A stretch of DNA of 64,000 bases, from assembly GCA_022828595.1 (NCBI GenBank), contig JAKGHH010000002.1, positions 106,389,254-106,453,253 of the forward strand. Reading direction: 5' to 3'. The notes below the pieces were generated by a model. That model did no database searches, was not told the DNA's origin, and worked only from the letters and a program-made list of their open reading frames with translations. Positions 1 to 10,599 of the stretch are shown here, one piece after another (position 1 is the first letter of the stretch; each line of letters opens with the position of its first letter). Source of the DNA: Nelumbo lutea (lineage: Eukaryota; Streptophyta; Magnoliopsida; Proteales; Nelumbonaceae). Both the position numbers and the translations under genes were made by a program.

Positions 1-230
1 AAAGTCGGAAAATTGAATGAAATTGCATGGAAAAAAACAGAATATATATATATAATAATATATTCTGATTCAACTTATAAGAAATTGCTGGAACCAGCGG
101 TTATGGCCCATGGGTACATTGTTCTTTTTTTCCACTGAATAATTTTGAGTTTTTTTTTTCTTTTTCTTGTTATTATTTGTAACTTTTTCTTTGTAATACC
201 ACTTCTTTGTGTCGTATCATACAAAATGAA
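1..230. repeat. AT-rich flank with a dispersed repeat unit
   Basis: No gene is visible. Positions 2-60 carry a unit (AAATTGAATGAAATTGCATG, then A-runs and an AT microsatellite) that recurs at about 3175-3240 and 3333-3410. The rest is T-rich and A-rich low-complexity sequence. Confidence 0.5.
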
Positions 231-372
231 CAGTGTTTTCATTACGCTAAGAATTTATCTTTTAATTTTCGGAAAACAATTGAAATCAGACTGATTCAGT
301 ACTTGGTGTCGTATCAAGCAAAATGGACCGAGTTTTGGTCCAATTTGGTCAAGTCCGGTTTAAAATCTATTA
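231..372. mobile_element. Possible hAT-type MITE remnant at the broken end of PGIP1
   Basis: The segment starts CAGTGTTTTCA, the same terminal motif as the hAT-type MITEs at 2520 and 18021. It ends in a poor inverted match, GGTTTAAAATCTATTAA. No clear target-site duplication is visible. It abuts the last PGIP1 homology at 375. A 23-base imperfect direct repeat starting TGTCGTATCA occurs at about 210 and 307. Confidence 0.3.
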
Positions 373-374
373 AC

Positions 375-1169
375 GAAGTCCAAGAGGTTGTTTGACAAAT
401 CGATGAACGACGCTTTTCCGTTCTGTTTGAACAGCATGGACGCGTCCCCCACCAGTTTATTACCAGACAATATGAATGTCTCTCAATCCAATAACCGGCC
501 GAGCGATTTGGGAATCTCACCTGATAGTTGGTTTTCATAAAGGGCCGACCTGTACAAGTTGCTCGTAAAGCTCCCAAATGAGACGGGTATGCTTCCAGTT
601 AGCTTATTCCGACTGAGATCAAGATCTCGTAGTTTGCTCAGATTTGAAAGAGAAGCTGGGATCGGGCCTTTGAGCTGGTTCTGGTCTAGCTCTAGGTACC
701 CGAGGCTTTGTATATGGCCGAGAAAGTCAGGGATGGAGATGGAAAGAGGGCTGTTGTTGATACGCAGAAATCTGAGTCTGGGGAGTTGGGTGAGGGAGTA
801 GGGGATGGGGCCGGTGAGGTTCTTGACCCAGCCGAACTGTAAGGAATCGAGGTAGGGGAGGTCGCCGACGGCCGAAGGGATTGGGCCATTGACGCTGATA
901 TCATAGATGAGGAGCTCCATGATGCGGTAGTTGCTGTTGGAGTCGCAGGTGACATGTTCCCAGGTACAGCAATCGGTTGTTGGATTCCAGGAGGAGAGGG
1001 TGTTGGGGTTGTTTAGTGATTTCTTGATACTGAGCAGAGCTTTCTTGTCATCTGGGTGGCAGTGGGTGATGGCGGGGAGGATCGTAGATGGGAGTAATAA
1101 AGAGAAAAGGAAGAGGAGAGATAAAAGTGAGAGAGAATGAGGAACAAAGTGGAAGGAAGAAAATGCCAT
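375..1169 (-). pseudogene. PGIP: PGIP1, truncated polygalacturonase-inhibiting protein
   Basis: Read on minus from the ATG at 1167-1169. It has a hydrophobic secretory signal peptide, then the LRRNT cap (CHPDDKKALL, a CC pair in TDCCTW, and a fourth Cys in VTCDS), then extracellular LRRs of the LxGPIP type. A TGA at 483-485 ends the protein at 228 residues, against about 330-345 for the family. The same frame continues past the stop for 36 more PGIP-like codons (NKLVGDASMLF, then IDLSNN) to about 375, where homology stops. So this is a nonsense mutation plus loss of the last LRRs and the C-terminal Cys cap. It is the only copy on minus. The truncated product might still be secreted, but it lacks the cap that stabilises the LRR fold. 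Confidence 0.85.
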
Positions 1170-1230
1170 CTCTCTTCTTTCTCCTGCCTAGAACTTTGTT
1201 TATTGAATCTCCACATATGATCTAGTGATC

Positions 1231-1238
1231 TATTTATA
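1231..1238 (-). promoter_or_regulatory. TATA box of PGIP1
   Basis: TATAAATA on minus, 62 bases upstream of the ATG. Spacing and sequence resemble the TATA boxes before PGIP3 and PGIP6, so the promoter of this broken gene seems preserved. Confidence 0.6.
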
Positions 1239-1783
1239 AGATGCTGGATTGGATGCTCTGCTTCTGTAATTCTGTTTCTGTAATAAAAAAATTATAGAAT
1301 TGTGGTGAAAAAAAGTGGTGAGTCTGTGAGTCTCCACAGCTTGTTTCCCTACTAATTTTATGAGCCCGGATCCCCTGCCTACGAGAACCCTGCCCACGTT
1401 TATACGTATATCTTAGTCGCACATGGAGAATATCTCATTCTTTACATAGTTCTAGTAGGGAGGAGATCCTGCGATCTAATTTACTCTGCTCGTCTCCCTA
1501 TTAACTCAATTAAAATACACCACCTGTCACTACCCACAAAACATTTTTTTCCCTTTCTCTTTTGCACGCTAAGGACAAATTTCCAAAAATGCAAATTTCA
1601 AATCAAGTTATATAGATTCACACCAAATATTGAACATTTGATAGCTTCCAACTTCATTTATTTGGTGATTTTGTGCCCTTTCTTTATCCTAGTATTGTGG
1701 CTTAATGGAATAAAATAGTCATTTGCGAATTAAGGAAAAATTGCTTGGTTAAATAGGAATTTTTTATTGATTTTCCTAAAAGA
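1239..1783. other. Upstream region of PGIP1, no gene seen
   Basis: AT-rich sequence with no coding signal that I can support and no recognisable repeat boundary. Confidence 0.5.
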
Positions 1784-1791
1784 CTTTCAAT

Positions 1792-2080
1792 TAACGTTTT
1801 AAAAAATGACCTGGAAATAGAACTGTTTTGGCCATCAGTTTTCGAGTCAATAGTCCAACTGTTTGGTTTGAACAGATGTCTTGTTTTGATAAACAAATTA
1901 AAAAAATAGTAACAAATTGTTGAACAGATCGACGGTTCGACTGCTCGGGTCAATGGGTTGTTGACTTTTTCAACAATTTTTTACGAAAACCGGGTTTGGA
2001 GTAAAACGGAATTGGTTGCCTGGAGAGTTCCAATGCCGAACAGTCTAAATGTCCAGGTCAATGATGGTTTGAAAACCTTG
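1792..2080. mobile_element. hAT-type MITE (289 bp)
   Basis: An 8-bp direct repeat CTTTCAAT (1784-1791 and 2081-2088) flanks imperfect terminal inverted repeats: TAACGTTTTAAAA on the left, and CAAGGTTTTCAAA read inward from the right. It is non-coding and contains gaccggtttgacc-like stretches shared with the MITEs at 2520, 18021 and 32308. An 8-bp duplication is the hallmark of hAT transposition. Confidence 0.75.
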
Positions 2081-2088
2081 CTTTCAAT

Positions 2089-2511
2089 TGAATTGAAATA
2101 TTAGGACAAGAAGCAACCTATTCATCTCTATTTGAATCAAGAACATTGAACGTCGTCATTGTTATAGGTTTGAGGAGCCTCAAACTAGAACTTCATAGGG
2201 GTTATTTTGAACATTGCACAAAAATGTGTCATTTTGATCGTTTATCATGTTATGTTATCAAATTTATCAATTTCTAGGTTGAGAAATGGAAATGGGGAGT
2301 AAATTCCTCAACTGGGCCAAATAGATTTATATATTGTGGAGAATTCAATTAGGGATCTGTAATATTTTCTTGTAGAACATTACCGGCAACTTGAGAAGAA
2401 TATCAGATGCAATCAACTAGAGTTCCTATCTTCAATAGATAGTTTTTACCTTGAGAATTCAAAACTGAAGAAAAACATAAAAGTTGATAACAGATCATGT
2501 TATGTTTAATG
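2089..2511. other. Intergenic spacer between two MITEs
   Basis: No gene or repeat structure that I can support; AT-rich. Confidence 0.5.
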
Positions 2512-2519
2512 GCTGGAAG

Positions 2520-2799
2520 CAATGTTTTTAAAACCAACCCAAAGAACAAACCGAACAGGGGTCCAATTCTCGGGTCGAACAGTCGGCCCGTTTTGATAAA
2601 AAAGTAAAAATAAAAAAAAGATAAAAAATGGTCAAAACTTTTGAACAATTTGAACGATTCAACTACCCATGTCAATAGTTTGTTAAACAAATCAACGTTT
2701 TTTTTTGGCAAAAATCCAATTTTGAGGAAAAATGAAATTGGTCACCTTCCCTGTTTTTTTAGTCTGATCGTCCGGTTTGGTCTGGTTTTGAAAACCATG
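2520..2799. mobile_element. hAT-type MITE (280 bp)
   Basis: Flanked by GCTGGAAG (2512-2519) and GCTAGAAG (2800-2807), an 8-bp target duplication with one mismatch. The inverted ends are CAATGTTTTTAAAACCA and, read inward from the right, CATGGTTTTCAAAACCA. Same family as the MITE at 1792, and no coding capacity. Confidence 0.8.
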
Positions 2800-2807
2800 G
2801 CTAGAAG

Positions 2808-3372
2808 TTTTAAGATGCAAGATGCTAGTTAGTGGGTTGTTGGAAGGCTAAATCTCTTGTAACATGGGTAGGGTCAGGTGGTATATTTTAATTGGGTTAG
2901 TAGAGAAGAGAGTAGATTAAAGTTAGTAGGAAAATCGAAGATGTGCTATTGATATGTGGGTTGGAAACATTGTTTTATGAGAAAACGTTTTTTTGTTTTT
3001 TTTTTTTTTTTGTTTGGAAACATTGTTGTTAGGTAGGACGTTTCCTGAAGCAACAACAACGTTTTTTGTTTGATAGCAATGCTCCAGGAAATGTTTTCAA
3101 CACTGGTACCCATTATCCAATGCTTCTACTATGTATATATTATCTTACATCCAACGGTGGAAAAAAAAAACATAGAAATTGAATGAAATTACATAGAAAA
3201 AATAGAATATATATTTATATATATATATGTATATATATTTTTTTTATTTCATACTTTGTTTGTATTATAATTTTCATAATAGATAAATACAAAAAAATTC
3301 TAGACAAATGGAAAAATATAGAACAAAGTATGAAAGTCAAAAAATTGAATGAAACTGCGTGGAAAAAATAGA

Positions 3373-3405
<33 letters not shown>

Positions 3406-4945
3406 AATATATATGAACATAAATATAAATATAAGTCATGTTTTAACACATCTGAATTTAAAATATAGAACAAAGTATCAAGATCAATCGACTTGAAACA
3501 ATTCCAAACTGAAGTCTCCTCTACTCAAAATTGATGTCATCTCAAAGATATTCTTAATTATTTTACTTATAGTGAAAAAAATGAAGAAGAGCAAACTGAA
3601 GTCTTCTCTGTTCAAAAATTATGAATTTATATATACAAAAATTAGAAAAATGGAAAAAAATAGTGATGAAAGAGCAAATTGAAATCTCATATGTACAAAA
3701 ACATGATGATTAGAATGATAGAATGGTGATGGAAACACGGAAATGTTTTTCCAAGTGATGAAAGAGCAAACACCACACTGTTGGATCAAAACAAACAAAA
3801 AAAAAGAAAGAAAAAAAAGCCTCAGAATGCTTGAAGAATACAAACCCGGTACATCTAGCGACTGAACAAAACAATGACTAAAAAAAAAAAAAAGAACTCG
3901 AAGAACACAAACTTCCAGTGAATGAAAAAAGTCTGGTGACAAAATAGACAGTAGAACTGATCTTCAGCGTTTTGTTTGATTCTCCAGTGACTAGCTGCGC
4001 GGGTAGACCTCCGTTGACTGGTTGCATAGATGGCCTCTGGTGACTGGCTGCAGTCGACCTCCAACGGCTGAAAAAATGCAAAAGAGGGTTAGGGTTCGTT
4101 AAAAACAGAAGAGAAATATTTACGATATAGTGCATTGCGATGCACCATATCAATTCATATAATGACCACATTGAATGCCTCGTCACTGCCATCTCATGTC
4201 CTTGTTGCCAACAATAAACTACAATTCCAGGAAATGCTATTTGATATTACTCTAAGCCACACCTTCCTAATTTCCAAGGTGTGACTTGGAGTACTATTAT
4301 TTTTGGATAAATGGTTCCAAACAAATGCCCTATTTCCTATAGCACCATTTTATTTTTTTCGACATGATGTTTATGTGGCACAGTTTTTTAGAGCAACGAC
4401 ATTGATGCCAAACAAATGCTTCAATTGACTCCTCTTGTTCATATAGACTGGGTCGAAGCCAACACAAAATTTCTGTGCATTGACGGCAATAGAAACGAAT
4501 CAAGCACCACTAGCGGCGACTAGCGAGGGCTGCAGTGGGTTTAGCAGTTGCTGTCTTGCCATTGGATGCAAGCTTACTCTCACCTTTCTCACCGTCACAC
4601 GGCGGGGGTTTTTGGGTAGTATCGACTGGTTCCCGTTAGTGATGACCACCACTTTTAAAGGTTGTAGTGGTGGCGACGGTGTCTTCGTTGATGTCCCATT
4701 GTGTGCAAATGAGGTGAAGAGAGAAAGGAAAAGGGTAAAACTGAGATTTTATCCCTTTCATCAATATTTACGATAATGATATTTTGTATAGTCAATTTGC
4801 TCCCAAATTAACAAGTAGAATTGTTGATAAGCTAATAGAATTAGCTGGGAAATTAAAATCTTCTTAGATCGGTCGAGTTCAAGCACACAGAGAAAATGTC
4901 GAAGTTAGAGCAAAGCATTAAGTCCAGTCCCTCTGTGGGCTAGTC
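2808..4945. other. AT-rich intergenic region with microsatellites
   Basis: No convincing gene. It contains homopolymer runs near 2990 and 3880, two AT microsatellites (about 3205-3240 and 3370-3420) inside the repeat unit also seen at 2-60, and a perfect-looking hairpin near 4246. Open frames here are low complexity or lack any known domain. Confidence 0.5.
4246..4297. repeat. Inverted repeat (hairpin)
   Basis: TACTCTAAGCCACACCTT is followed, after a short loop, by AAGGTGTGACTTGGAGTA: a stem of about 18 bp with two mismatches. It is too small for a transposon with internal sequence. It may be a foldback remnant or the joined ends of an excised MITE. Confidence 0.5.
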
Positions 4946-4948
4946 AAA

Positions 4949-4968
4949 CTATATTTACGTATATATTG
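4949..4968 (+). promoter_or_regulatory. Probable TATA region of PGIP2
   Basis: A TA-rich stretch (ATATTTACGTATATATTG) lies 60-75 bases before the ATG at 5026. This is the spacing seen for the TATA boxes of PGIP1, PGIP3 and PGIP6. Confidence 0.45.
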
Positions 4969-5025
4969 ACAACCTCGTCCATCCATTTCTTCATGCCTCT
5001 TCTCATGCATGTGAATCACCACAAA

Positions 5026-5035
5026 ATGCTCACAC
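5026..5035 (+). pseudogene. PGIP: PGIP2, 5' end (start codon piece)
   Basis: ATG-CTC-ACA-C lies directly left of retrotransposon A. The repeat CACAC occurs at 5031-5035 and again at 15551-15555. Joining the sides at this repeat restores an open frame in which the start codon runs into the hydrophobic stretch LVLLSVFLVSSS of the gene body, with phase preserved. The body at 15551 has no ATG of its own in the signal-peptide region, which supports this piece as the true start. Confidence 0.6.
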
Positions 5036-5039
5036 ATTT

Positions 5040-5936
5040 TGATGGTGTGCAATCCGGCCAGTCTTAGCTGTCAACGATCTTGTCTCTGACTGGAGCAATG
5101 GGGAACCTGAAACGGAGAAGATGAGGGAACTCCGGGGGGAACCCGGTGAGATAACTCCGAAGCTCAAGTTAGTATTCTCTCAAAGGCAAGATAAAGACCA
5201 GATGGCGCAAAGTTCACATACCTTGTTGTTGGGGGTAGGGGGCCTTTTATAACCACTTCGCGCACTCACTCCGAGGCCTCTGTCAGGTCGGGTATGATTA
5301 CTTCTGTGTTTCTGCCAGTTCGGGTGTCATCCTTTCTGCTGGGACAGAACCGCCACTGCTCCTTGTCGGAGCTGTCTTTGTAACTGGAGATGGCGGTGTT
5401 AGGTGGCGGTGGCAGGTGGTCGTTGAAGTGCGGCCGTCAAGTGTCAGATCCCAAGTCAGTTAGGTGCACCACCCCTGGATACGAACTTCCTCGGTGTCAG
5501 TCTTGGTACGGTTTGCTCAGTTTGGCATCCTGGAGGTGAAGTGTTGGAGTGGTGAGCAAGGTGAAGTCTAGAGTTCGGAGGTATATCTTGAACTACCATA
5601 GGGTAGGCCAGTTCGGTGAGGTGTGTCCCGAACTGATATAAGGCAGGCCAGTTCGGTGAGGTGTGTCCCGAACTGCTATAAGACAGGCCAGTTCGGTGAG
5701 GTGTGTTCCGAACTGCCATAGGGCAAGCCAGTTTGGGTTTGCTTGGGGCCTAAGAGAGAGCTCGGGTTCCTAGTAGTGAGTTCGGGCTCCTAGTAGGGAG
5801 TTCGGACTACTGGTAGGGAGTTCGGACCGCTGGTTCCTCCATTTGGTGCTCACGCCTTAGGCGTGCTGTTGTGCCGATCTGTTGCCTTAGCCACGTGTTG
5901 CGTAACTACGGGGTCGGGCCAAATCTTCCTTCATCA
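5040..5936 (-). repeat. 3' LTR of element A
   Basis: 897 bp, matching 14717-15552 apart from point changes and two length differences: one extra 40-bp repeat unit, and about 20 bp near 5800. A TATAAAAGG on minus lies at 5243-5251, as in the other LTR. Confidence 0.85.
5587..5725. repeat. 40-bp tandem repeats inside LTR A
   Basis: A unit of about 40 bp containing GGCCAGTTCGGTGAGGTGTG and CCGAACTG occurs just over three times here, and one time fewer in the other LTR (about 15250-15365). Confidence 0.75.
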
Positions 5937-5955
5937 ATTGCCCCCCACTCCTCGC
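5937..5955 (-). other. Polypurine tract of element A
   Basis: Read on minus, AGGAGTGGGGGGCAAT lies directly before the 3' LTR. This is where plus-strand DNA synthesis is primed. Elements B and C belong to a family with a similar tract (GGAGTAGGGGGCAAT at 31431-31445). Confidence 0.7.
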
Positions 5956-6430
5956 GCTAAGGGTCTTGCCCTAGCGTGGGGAGTTCACGAGGTGGTAGGT
6001 GGATTTGTCCCGTACTTCGAATCTTGATAGCGTGAGATGCGTTGTCGGGATTCTTTGGGTCTCTTGAGTGCCCAAAAGGCGGGAGGCGGGCCTACCTGCT
6101 TACAAATGCTGACAGACGTGGCGGCGCGCACTTATTTCAAATTTCAAAAAAGCGCACCGTTGGGAGACGTGACCGCGGGTCTTTTGATTTTGAAAAAAGC
6201 ACGTCACTGACGTTTGAAAGGTGAGGAGACATGCGCTGGCCACTCTGTCAGTTTCAGAAAAAGACGTGCATCGTCATCTCGCCAGTTTCAGAAAGACGTG
6301 CGCCAGTGTTTCGTCAGTTTTAGAAAGACGTGCACCAATCACGTTTCAGTCTCAGGGGACATGCAGTTAGAACGAATGCGGGCCGTTGGATTGGTTCTGA
6401 TCTGCACTGTTGGTTCTCGGTTACTGTGGG

Positions 6431-6439
6431 TATAAATAG
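6431..6439 (+). promoter_or_regulatory. TATA box of the antisense gene in element A
   Basis: TATAAATAG on plus, about 200 bases before the likely start codon at 6638. It points against the element's own transcription. Element B has TATAAATAG at the matching place and orientation (31130-31138, minus), so it looks conserved. Confidence 0.6.
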
Positions 6440-6637
6440 TAGGGGACCCCAGTCGATTTGTCACTTCTGCGTTTTGCTTCTTGAACTCACGTCCAACTTT
6501 TCAGCTCGCGTCCAGGCCTTTTAGCTCGCGTCTAGGCTTGTTAGTTCACCTTCAAGGTTTTTTGCTTGTTCCAATTTCCAGAGTCTTCAAACATTTTTTC
6601 GGGTGAGTACTTTCTTGAAATCCATCTTTTCTCCTCC

Positions 6638-8594
6638 ATGTCTAGCTTGGATAGCTCAGACGATTCTTCAAGTGGGTCAAATGCAGGTTCTACGAACCGA
6701 GTTGCATCCCCTGATGGCCTTAGCGAACGTGAGGTAGAACTCGAGGAAGAGTTTGAGCCTATAGGTCGAGCCGCTTTGGGCAATCTGGCATCTACCTCTC
6801 ACCGAGGTCGGATGTTAGATAGGTTTGGTCCTTCGACCATGACGCCTAAGGGGCTCCAATCCCTTATTACAACTTGCCTGGGGAGTACGCCTATTTCATT
6901 CCTTCGGGTAGCTTTCCTTGGGAACACAGACCTGAAGAGATCATGATTTTCCGGGAGCAGCTCGCTGCGGGGCTGCGACTGCCTTTCCACCCTCTTCTTG
7001 TCGAGGTCATAAACCACTTCGGCATCATCGTCGCCCAGCTTCACCCGAACTCCATTCATAACTTGGTGGGGACAATCTCCCTTTTTTGTGAACAGGGCTT
7101 TCCTTTAGACTTGGAGGTATTCTCCTCTATCTTAATGCTTAGGAAACAAGCGGGTTCTCTTCCCGAGGGCAGGCAGGCGTATTACGTGTCTCCTCGCCTG
7201 GGTTTTAAGCTCTTGCACAAACTTCCCAACAAGGTCCCGGTATGGAAGCGGGACTACTTTGGGGTGCAAAGTGTACTAGGGTGGCCTTTTCAGACTGGGT
7301 GGGGGATGGCCGCTCTTGACTCCGGTGTCACTCTTGATAAGGAGATGGTGAAGGGCCTCCGGCAATGGGCACGGCTAGGGCTAAAATGCAATTGGTACCT
7401 GACGAAGGCCAAGTTCATTACGGCCGCCCTGAGTTCTGATAGGTTCCTTGCTCAGAGGTTTTTCTTGTTTCGCTTTGTTCTTTCATTTTTTCTGATGCTG
7501 AACTCTTTTTGTAGGTGTGATAGACTCAGAGAGGACTCGCGGTGGGCACCTGTTCCAAGGCATGAAGAGGACGAAGCGGTTGCCAAGCGAACTCGTGCCG
7601 AGCTGCCCCAGGATGCAAAGCCTCATGCTTCAGACTACACGCTAGAGGATCGCCCAGGGAGCCCGAGGTGGCTCCTTCAATGCAGGAAGCGGCAGGGGGC
7701 CCTTATGCCAAGACAACTCACACGGGTGTTCCCGCCTACTCTAGTGCTCCTGCTTACTCTGGGTCCGCTCACACGCGAGCTAGGCCCTCGGGCTTGGGAG
7801 CTCAAGGGGAGTTCAGGAGCGTGTTGTCGCAGAACTACGCTCTTTAGAAGAGTAGGGAGGCCACTTTCCCCGAGGAGATCGCGGCGTGGACCGATCTTCC
7901 CCTGAACCAGATCGCCTGTCGTGCCGCAACTCATGCTATGGTGGTGAGTCAAATTTCTTGTCGGTCCTCTTTGTTTTCTATCCTTCTTGTTGTTGCACTT
8001 AATCACTTGTTCATTTTTTAGGTGAACTCTTCTATTCACGCCTTAGCGGCCCAAGTAGAGAGGAGCTCGAGGCAGGTGCGAGCTGCCAAAGAGGCCCTTC
8101 CTGCTGCCGAGGCGACTACCCGAGCTACTGAGGCGGCTACTCATGCTGCTGATGAGGCTGTTCGTGCTGCTATGGCCAGACAGGCGAGGTCTCAGAGGGA
8201 TGCCGAGGCTATGGGGGTGGTTGTGAAGCATATGGCGGACCTGAGGCTGGACCTGCAACATCAGGTCGAATACCTTCAGGAGGACATAAGGGAAAAAATG
8301 CAGATGTTTTGCCAAGGCATTGAAGATGCCAAGAAGAAGGCCGTTGATGACTACATCACCTCGCCGCGCTTTGATGACTTGATGGTGGATTCTTACAAAA
8401 GGGGATTCAAACTGAGCCGGTGGATGATCCGGAACACGTACCCCTAGCTCGATATTAGTGCCATATCCACTTCATGCATAACTCAGGAGATGGCCAACGC
8501 TGCTGATGGTGAGCCAGATTTCGAGGGTGAGGCAGGACCTTCGGGTGTCGTTGAAGTGCCTTTTGATGAGGAAGAAGTAGCTTCGGACTTGTGA
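6638..8594 (+). pseudogene. Antisense gene of element A (gypsy-type transposon domain plus coiled coil)
   Basis: Lies opposite to gag-pol between integrase and the 3' LTR. The likely start is the ATG at 6638 (MSSLDSS; the element B copy starts MSSESS). The first exon holds a conserved block (GSFPWEH, IMIFREQL, LHPNSI, LVGTISL, YYVSPRLGFKLLHK) like the plant domain Pfam names putative gypsy type transposon. Two GT-AG introns at about 7433-7514 and 7944-8021 match introns in element B. The last exon is Ala/Glu-rich and probably coiled coil, ending in a conserved block (GFKLSRWMIRNTYP). Lesions: a frameshift near 6860, a stop after NTYP at about 8445 and stops in the middle exon. Extra sense or antisense genes at this place are known from Tat elements; their function is unknown. 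The name is from memory of the family, not a search. Confidence 0.65.
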
Positions 8595-8880
8595 ATTTTT
8601 TTTTTAAATGTACTCTTCCTTTTCTTGCAATGGAACAGACTCTTTTGTTTAACTGTTGTTGTTCTTTCTCCCAAACTGACATAATTGCCAAACTGATAAT
8701 ATGCTCGGTCTATTTTTGCTCGGGTTATTGCACTCGCACGACCTGTTTTGGTGTTTAATACTTCGCTTCGCCCATCTCTTTGCCTATGCCAAGGTTCCTT
8801 TGTTAGCTCGGCATCCTGGCTTATGCTTTGGTAGCGATTTCGTCCACTTCGCTTGGCAATCTATAGGTAGTATCGCCTCA

Positions 8881-9960
8881 AGTTGATGATGTTCCACGCT
8901 CGGGGTACTTGTTTGCCTTCCAAGGTTTCAAGCTCATATGCCCCTTCGAGCACTCTCTTTACTCTGTAGGGCCCTTCCTAATTTGGTCCAAGTTTGCCTA
9001 CGCCGGGTTCGGGCACCATAATCTTACGAAAAACCAGGTCGTCGACTCAGAAGCTTCGCTTCTTTACTCTAGCATTGTAGTATTGAGCTACTTGCTGCTG
9101 GTAGGCCGCTGTCCGGATGTGCGCAAGGTCTCTTACCTCATCCAGTAGGTTGAGGTTGGTACGTAGCTCGTCTCCATTTGTTTGATCGTCGTATGTTTCT
9201 AGTCGTAGTGTAGGTATTTCGACTTCCGCTTGGATTACTGCTTCAGTGCCGTAGGTGAGGTTGAAGGGGGTCTCTCCCGTGGCGGTTTTTTCTGTAGTCC
9301 GGTGAGCCCATAAAACACTTGGTAGCTCGTCCGCCCACAACCCTTTAGCTCAGTCTAGACGTGCTTTCAGTCCGCGCAGGATGGCTCTGTTCAATACTTC
9401 TGTTTGACTGTTTGCCTGCGGGTGTGCGACCGATGTGAAGTTATGACGAATTCCCATATTCTGGCACCATTCTTGGAACTTGATATCCTCGAACTACTTG
9501 CCGTTGTCGAAGATCAATACCCGAGGTAGCCCGAATTGATATACTATGTTCTTCCAAAAGAAGTTCTGTATGTTTCGGGCTGTAACTGTTGCCAGAGGTT
9601 CAGCTTCTATCCACTTTGTGAAGTAATCTACTACCACCACTAGGAACTTTCTCCCACCTGTTGCTGGCGGGAATGGCCCCAGGAGGTCGATGCCCCATTG
9701 TGCAAAGGGCCATGGGCTGGTGAGGTATTTGAGGTCGGAAGCAGGCTAATGGTGGATATTGGTGTGCTTCTGACACTTGTCGCATTTTCTGACGAGCTCG
9801 ACGACTTTTGTCTTCACCGTTGGCTAGTAGTATCCTTGTTGAAGTGCCTTTTGGGCGAGGTCGGCTTCGGCAGGTCGTAGGCAACGCAAGTAGGGGAGGG
9901 TGTAGGACCATTGGTACAACCGTTCGTCTATTATGATGTATTTGGTTGCCTGGTGCTGCA
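8881..9960 (-). pseudogene. Integrase of element A
   Basis: On minus, an HHCC-type zinc-binding segment (VELVRKCDKC) is followed by the integrase core with all three acidic positions visible: D in IDLLGPFPP, D in FDNGK and E in TEVLNRAI. The C-terminal part contains LPSVLWAHRTT, a GETPFNLTYG block and the NARV region. Stops interrupt it, including TAG at 9494-9496 inside GK-stop-FED, the same codon that is TAG in elements B and C. It would insert the cDNA into host DNA if intact. Confidence 0.8.
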
Positions 9961-10069
9961 CCCTCTTTGCTGCATTGCAGTCCGCAGGGAGGGTTCCATC
10001 TAACAAGAAGCTCGCGAGTGGGTCTATCCAGCTCGGCTCTGCTTCAAGGACGAAAGCGACCTCTTCTGC

Positions 10070-10525
10070 CCCATTGAGAATGCTAGGCCAAGGTAAATCC
10101 TCTATGTACACGGTTCTCATGGTGTTGTGACTCGTGTTGGCTAACCGGGACAGGGCGTCGGCCTCAGTGTTCTTTGACCTTGGGATTTGCCTGATGAAGT
10201 GTGACTGAAAGTTGAACAGGGCCTCTTTTACTTCCACTAAGTATGCGATCATGGAGAGCTTGCGTGCTTCGTACTCGCCCATAACCTGGTTGACCACGAG
10301 CTGGGAATCACTGCAGATGACTATGTGCTTTGCTCTTACCTTTTGCGCTAGGTTCAGCCCGGCTATCAGTGCCTCATACTCTACCTCGTTGTTGGATGCC
10401 GCAAACTCAAAGCGTAGTGCGTATTCCAATTTTATGCCACCTGGGCCGCATAGGACTATTCCAGCTCCGCTGCCCTGCTGGTTCGAGGAGCCATCTACGT
10501 GAAGGATCTAGGGCTCCTCATCCCA
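10070..10525 (-). pseudogene. Second RNase H (archaeal-like type) of element A
   Basis: Contains HVDGSSNQQGSGAG, SNNEVEYEALIAGL, ICSDSQLVVNQV and RSKNTEADALS, in the order of the acidic residues of an RNase H1 fold (D, E, D, D). This is a second domain, separate from the RNase H attached to the reverse transcriptase. Such an added domain is a known feature of Tat elements. A TAG replaces the Trp that precedes ILHVDG. Confidence 0.7.
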
Positions 10526-10599
10526 GTTCGCGCTTGGCCTAACCAGGAGAGATGCCACACTGGCTACTATTTCACGGGGTTCAGACTCTATTGGATTGG

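Noticed and set aside
3215..3439. Tyr/Ile-rich open frame on minus
   Set aside because: It is the translation of AT microsatellites.
6566..6637. Upstream ATG of the antisense gene in element A
   Set aside because: The element B copy begins MSS at the equivalent place, so the ATG at 6638 fits better; the upstream part has no conserved counterpart.
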